Part shown: one piece after another, positions 58,474 through 64,000 of the stretch
Position numbering within the stretch: the first letter of the stretch is position 1
How the letters are laid out: each line of letters begins with the position of its first letter
NCBI GenBank assembly: GCA_963854835.1
Contig: OY978525.1
Span: 100,581,388 to 100,645,387 of the forward strand
Direction of reading: 5' to 3'
Length of the DNA stretch: 64,000 nucleotides
Source of the DNA: Megamerina dolium
Taxonomy: Eukaryota > Arthropoda > Insecta > Diptera > Megamerinidae
Program-made: the position numbers and the translations under genes
Notes under the pieces: model-generated
Told to the model about the DNA's origin: nothing
The model's input: the letters and a program-made list of their open reading frames with translations, nothing else
Databases searched by the model: none

Positions 58474-58585
58474 TACACTTTATATGGGAGCTACATTCAG
58501 TAGGAGGCGAGGAGGCTAATCCAATTATTGCTACCTGTAATATTTTAGGCAAAATATTTCGTAAGTTGTGGAGGTTTTTAAAATT
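58474..58585 (+). repeat. Possible stray unit of family A or the 155-bp array
   Basis: CACTTTATATGGGAGCTACA followed by AGGAGGCGAGG and, further on, TTTCGTAAGTTGTGGAGG. This resembles one family A unit read in the GGGCGTGG orientation, strongly diverged. It directly abuts the mariner right end. Confidence 0.4.
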
Positions 58586-61041
58586 AATTTATAATAGTAA
58601 TAAACAAATTTCAAATTGGGATATAAAAAAAGCATTTTGGCAGTTTTAAAAGGATTAAGAAAAAAACTACTTTCTTTCTTTTTTTTTTGTTTTGTCCTGA
58701 GAACATTTCAACATAATCTTTCAAACTAGAGCTGAAATTTTGATACTTTTTTCATGATCCACCCTACTGTATACCATCATTTCAGAAGTTAGAAAAAAAT
58801 AATTATACCAATTTAATATAAAAAAAAATCAGCAGTTTCTAAAAATGTTAATACCAATGTGGCCACAGAATGCAGATCAAGAAATCAGAAATCAGAACGA
58901 AACGAAAAAAATGTGCACTATTTTAAATTTTGTATACGAATAATAGGCGTCAATGCTTTGTCAAGGTGAATTTTTTTTTCCAATACGTGAAATATGTTCG
59001 AAAATCAGATGAAAATATTTAAATACTCGTAGGACCGAAGGACGATCAGCATTATCAACAAAGACTTCCTTCAACCCTTAGCGACAATTCGAGGTGCCAT
59101 TAACTACTACTTTTCCGAATTTCATGATTGATTATCATTCGCACGCGCAAACAAGATGACATGCTGGAAGGGAAAGGAAGTCAATCGACACAAGAGCTTC
59201 AGATAGGTCATATATAGGTATCTCAATATTTGAAGAAAGACGAGGTTTACAAGATTCGCTTTCCAATGGCAAATTTGAAGACAAGAAAAAGCAAAATTTT
59301 GAACTCTAGTGAAAAGCATACAAACATCACTATCGTGAAAACCTATTGAAAACGCAAAAAGCAAAAAAGCACCCTACTTCCGCTACCAAGAGGGAGAGTA
59401 ATTCCATACAAACCTAACCTAATATACAATAAATATGTTATAAACCTTTCTAAAGTTGCAAATAAATATATAATAGAAATATTAAATATATATTTTTTTG
59501 TTTTCTACAATTTATTTCAATTCAATTAAATAAAATCTTTAATTAAAAAATGTACCTACGACATACAATTTACCTACACTGTGAAAAAACATCAAGTGAA
59601 TACTTATTCAAATAAAACTTACCTTTTTTCAAAGTTGTCCTTTATTGTATAGAATATATATGTATGTAGATATGCTACTTTTGTTGCTATTATAATAATG
59701 TACACGTACATGAGACACGTACACTACGCACATATATACACACACTTTGGCATACTACACTTAAGCAACAACAGTAGCAAATACACGTCAAAATCGTCAT
59801 TTAGTTGTTCGTCATTCTATAAAGAGTAGCTGCTATATAATAGTCGTAGTAGTAGTGTGTGTGTTGTTGTTGTAGTAATTATTCTAATTAAATTGCACAC
59901 ATATAATAGAATAGAACATAGAGAATAAATTTTGAATTTTTTTTTTTATTATTATTTTCAATTAATTATACTATTTTCACTTTTCATGATTTATATGCTT
60001 TTTCTTCTTTTTTAATTATTTTTTAATATTTATTTCATTTTTATTTTTTTCACATATACCCGTACATACAAATATATTTATATATAGGTATTTGTATACA
60101 CCAATTTCGATATTATTACAACACATTTATATTTATATATTTATAGATATTTAATTTTAATTAAATTTAATTTATTTTTAGTTGAATTTATTCATTATTA
60201 CATTTATTACTAATTTTCACTATGAAACACAATTTTTACATTTATTACCATTTATTCACTTCACCTATATTGCCACATATTATTTAATAATATTAATTTT
60301 CTATTTATTTCGTATATTTCACAAAATAACAATAGTCCAATAATTTATTTCGTACTAATAACAATATGAAAAGAAGTCAAAGTAATTTAATCGTACACAC
60401 ATAGAGGCATTATAACACAGATGTTAGCCTCAAAGTATGCTACAAAATTTTTCTTCTTACACATAATCTAAACGGATGCATTGGCAGTGCCATTTCTTTG
60501 TTTTTGTAATTTTATTGTTGTTGTTGTTGTTGTTGTTCACATTTCAACATTATGTGAGTGTGTGATTACACGTTGGTGTGAGTGTATAATTTTGTGTAAT
60601 TAAAATATGTATTTTCATATAGTTTCTTTGCCTTTGCAGATGCACGTTTTTAAACATTTTCTTATTATTCACTTATTCATTTCTCTTTTTGGTATTATTT
60701 TCGCGCAATTTTGCTTCACATTTTCGATTATGCTCAATATGTTGCTGACCTTGATGTGGCAATTTTTCTTTCAATGCTTTTCTTTACTTTATTTTTTACA
60801 CTATGCGTCCTCCTCCAACTCTTGTTGCAGCTCTCTCTCTTTCTCTATCTCTCTTTGTTCTATAATGAAAACAATTTCACTGACACTGAGTACGCACAAA
60901 CGTGTGTATTGTGATGGAATGTTTGCTGGGTGCTGCTGTTCCTGTGGCTCCTATTGCTAAATGACATTTGTCAAAAATCACACTCATACACATACACATA
61001 ACTTTATTGTGTATATTTGTGTAACGGAAAGCGCACCAAAA

Positions 61042-61050
<9 letters not shown>

Positions 61051-61095
<45 letters not shown>
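61051..61095. repeat. TA dinucleotide microsatellite
   Basis: About 22 perfect TA units preceded by a 13-base A-run. Confidence 0.95.
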
Positions 61096-61102
<7 letters not shown>

Positions 61103-62356
61103 TAAAAATGTGCAAAGCAAAGAAATAGACTGAGAAAGAGAGCGAAAAAACAAGTACGAACGGCCGGACAAACCGAGGATGAGTAAAAATCGAGAGAGAA
61201 AGAGAACAATATTCCAATTCACTCCAATCGACAGTACTCACAGCAGTCATCGCCATTGAAGACTTGAATTTATCGGCGCTGGCAGCAATATATCAGCCGT
61301 TTTAACCGTTATCGCGTGTTATGGCTTATGGAATTTTACTTTCAATAATCACAATTCACTACCTCTCTTCACATTCTCTTCACTTTTTGCATGCACAAAC
61401 AATAATGATGCTGCTATTGCTGTTAATTCAGTTTACTTTCTATTTTTGGTCTTCTATTACTGCTTTTTCTTCTTCTTCTTCTTCTTCTTCTTCTTTAATG
61501 GCACGTTGTTGCCTGCACGAGTTTGGTCTCGTTGTTATTTTGCTAGTATATGTATGTAGTAGTATAATGATGAAATTCATTCGCTTGTTTTTTGTTCATA
61601 CTCTCATTCCATCATATACCGTTATACTAATGCTGACGCTGCTGATGCTGTGTGCCGATTCTACTACTCGTATTTTCTTATTGGCTTCCAGTGCCAACCA
61701 ACAATGATGATTATAGCGGCGATATTTTCCTTCCATTGCTACTATCGATAGATGTGTGTCATTGTTATTGTTGTTGGTAGATGTTCAAAGTTGTTATTGC
61801 TGTTGTTGTTGTTGTTGTAATTCTGTTGAATTATAATTCTTTCACAGCATGGCACCGTGCTAGACAAATGCTTTGTGGAGATTGGATGTCATATTAAACG
61901 TTTTCTCTTTTTCGTATTATTCTGTTTCTAAACTGTTTCGTTACACAAGCACTTTTTGCGTATGCGTGTTTGTTTGAGTGTGTGTGTGATAATTTTTCGT
62001 ATTTTTTTTTTTGGAAGCTTTTAGGGGTTTATTATATTTCTTTTATTTTTTTCTATGAATTTTTATCGTTATTGTTGTTGTTAGATTTCTTGTTGCTTGC
62101 CCGAATGTTTGCTAAAATTCTTTAGCAATGATTTCATTTTTACTTTTATTTATATTTTTTATCTTTTCTTAATATTTATTCACTTTTCTGTTTTATATAC
62201 CGTTATGGAACATATATCGCCATTCGTAAGCTTACCATATTTATGCCTAACTAGAACACAATTCAGATTCACATGTACTCAATTTTGAAAAAAAAAAACA
62301 ATTTTTGTTTATTCACTTGTACATGCATATGTGTATTGTATATTTGAATACATGTG

Positions 62357-62391
62357 TGTTTATGTGTGTGTGTGTGAGTGTGTGTGTGTGC
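62357..62391. repeat. GT dinucleotide microsatellite
   Basis: GT repeat of about 17 units with minor interruptions (GTTTATGTG, then one GAGTG). Confidence 0.9.
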
Positions 62392-63021
62392 ATATGTACT
62401 TGTATAGTTATTTTGGGATATCCCGGTATCTTATTGTCGCCATATAGATCTTTGGCGAATTCATTTCATCGGCACACACTACACTTACACTTACACATTG
62501 AATACAGTATTGTAATGAAAATTTTGCAACATGATATTACCACGTTCATAACGAAAATTGTAATAAATTAATAATACATATATCATATTGCATTTTTGAG
62601 ATTTTTAGTTATAATTTTGATTTTTCTCAAATTGGCATTTTGGTTCGTATTTCATTTACCATTTAAATTTGAATTGATTTTATTCAATACACACACACAT
62701 ACGCTTATTAGAAATTTGTACTTTTATGTGTATATAAGTATTTTTTTTTTTTAACTTTTTTAATTTAAAAATAATTAAACATTTTGTTCTTTTCGATACT
62801 TTTGTCGTCGTCTTAGCTATAGTCGTCTTCCCTTAAGTTACTTACTTCGCATCTTCTCCACATACATTCGCCATGCATTCCTTTATATATTATTTGCACA
62901 ATCATTTGCTCCACATTTCGGATTTCGACATTTCGTTTTCATTTGATTGGTGTATGTCACACGTCACACAACATCCGAAAAGTATGCTATAGAATATAAT
63001 TATAATTGAATTTGCATATAT

Positions 63022-63044
63022 TGCTGCTGCTGCTGCTGCTGCTG
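63022..63044. repeat. CTG trinucleotide microsatellite
   Basis: Seven to eight perfect TGC/CTG units in otherwise AT-rich sequence. Confidence 0.9.
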
Positions 63045-63845
63045 TTTTTCAAGCAATAGCTCTTTTTATGAACATACCGCAAATGTTTATCCTCTTCAAT
63101 AACAACACTTTCACTTTCCAACATTGCTTGCATTTTCGTTCATGTTACTTTCATTTTTATTATTTTTTTTTTTTATTCTTTCCTTTTCTCAATCTCATTT
63201 ATAGAATGTACATACATATAATTGTAGTTTTTATATGCATTAATAAAAACCAAGAGTTTGAATTGAATGCAAACAATAAAATTTTTTGTAAAATGGCAAA
63301 TAATTCACAATTTATATACAATAGTGCTAAAAATTTCTATGCGTTTCAATGTATGTATGTGTGTAAATTTTCTTCAGTATCGATCACCAGGCAACGACTT
63401 CACATTAGACGACGACTCCCGTAATTTTGTTGCGTCCGCAAGACCACACAAACTCCGACTACTGAAGCTGCCTGCAACGATATAGATTTCGACACTCTTT
63501 GCTCAACATCTTCTTCAGTAACAGCAACGCTGACAGCGGTCATATCAGCAGCAATTGCAATATGTTGATAGTATGCTTGAAATCGTCATCGTCATCGTCG
63601 TCGTCGTCGACGTCGTCATAGTCGTCGTTGTTGTTGCCTAGTTATTTCTCATTTCATGGATGCTTATTGCCGTGGAGACTCTCAGCATTTGTTATTGTTG
63701 CATATATGTATATACGCATACGCGCAGAAATCATCTGTGTCCTGTGAACAGTGGATTTCATTTTCATTTTTTTTTTCATTTCCGTTTTACATCTGTAAAT
63801 TTCTCTTTTTTGTGATTATCTCTCTTACTCTCCCTCTCTCTCTCT

Positions 63846-63884
63846 CTCTATATATATACGAGTCAACTCTATATATATACGAGT
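63846..63884. repeat. Short tandem duplication
   Basis: CTCTATATATATACGAGT occurs at 63846-63863 and again at 63867-63884, separated by three bases. Confidence 0.9.
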
Positions 63885-64000
63885 GAATGGAATTTTCCAG
63901 AATTCCAATCACTTTTTTATAATATCTCCAATGCGTACACACGCACATGCCAATAAAAAAAACAGCAATAATTTTGACAGAAGTAGTTGAGAGAAGAGAA

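Larger units (their letters stand above)
58590..64000. other. Transposon-poor segment rich in simple repeats
   Basis: No transposase, reverse transcriptase, SINE or family A sequence seen in 5.4 kb. It holds GTT tracts (60513-60537, 61798-61818), a long TA tract (61051-61095), a TTC tract (61467-61495), a GT tract (62357-62391), a CTG tract (63022-63044), a TCG-rich tract (about 63585-63631) and a CT tract (63829-63849). Open frames across these are low complexity. The segments 61200-61330 and 63380-63560 have more balanced composition, and could be untranslated or short coding exons of a host gene, but I cannot support one. Confidence 0.5.

Noticed and set aside
61321..61707. 128-residue plus-strand frame with a Ser run
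   Set aside because: The Ser run is a TTC tract and the rest is Leu/Phe-rich simple sequence; no start context or homology recognised.
1..64000. Search for LTR retrotransposons, endogenous viral genes, CRISPR arrays and rRNA
   Set aside because: No integrase, protease or envelope motif, no paired long terminal repeats, no regularly spaced identical short repeats with unique spacers, and no rRNA-like sequence were seen in the window.

Overview
This looks like nuclear DNA of a higher dipteran, most likely a tephritid-type fruit fly. It is very AT-rich and full of microsatellites. It has no bacterial-style gene packing, and almost every coding trace belongs to an insect transposable element: Jockey-like and RTE-like LINEs, Tc1, mariner, DD37D and DD41D elements, a pogo-like element and a tRNA-derived SINE. 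I found no convincing host protein-coding gene, true tRNA or rRNA, CRISPR array or retrovirus. The window is intergenic or intronic. The species is inference.

Layout. 1-1091: end of a periodic repeat (family A). 2104-3317: broken RTE-like LINE (-). 4968-6065: decayed second LINE type (-). 6360-6857: mariner deletion derivative. 7818-9468: Tc1-like element with IR/DR ends. 10908-13773: non-coding element with about 100-bp terminal inverted repeats, carrying a SINE. 16071-16462: SINE. 16735-17250 and about 18790-19720: mariner relics. 22425-22945: foldback-like inverted arrays of 20-21 bp units. 24235-24786: SINE with a nested 260-bp retroposon. 25035-26115: mariner. 30404-34939: complete Jockey-like LINE with two intact overlapping ORFs and an 11-bp target duplication. 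35938-37220: DD41D element. 38735-40475: RTE-like LINE. 40683-41913: DD37D element with perfect TIRs. 44517-44705: SINE fragment. 45050-47460: 155-bp-period degenerate array interrupted by family A. 49744-51313: pogo-like element. 52679-53498: deleted DD41D element. 54090-55494: family A. 57277-58468: mariner. 58600-64000: no recognised transposon, many simple repeats.

How the parts relate. The Jockey-like LINE is the only element whose proteins are both uninterrupted, so it is the one plausible source of retrotransposition machinery here. The SINE copies are non-coding and must rely on a LINE in trans. The ITm elements span at least five transposase types, and every copy is disabled by stops, frameshifts or deletions. 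The most unusual structure is family A. Its three copies carry a CCACGCCCAC box about every 150 bp, end in a short perfect hairpin plus T-run, and resemble the degenerate array that one copy has inserted into, exactly one period apart.
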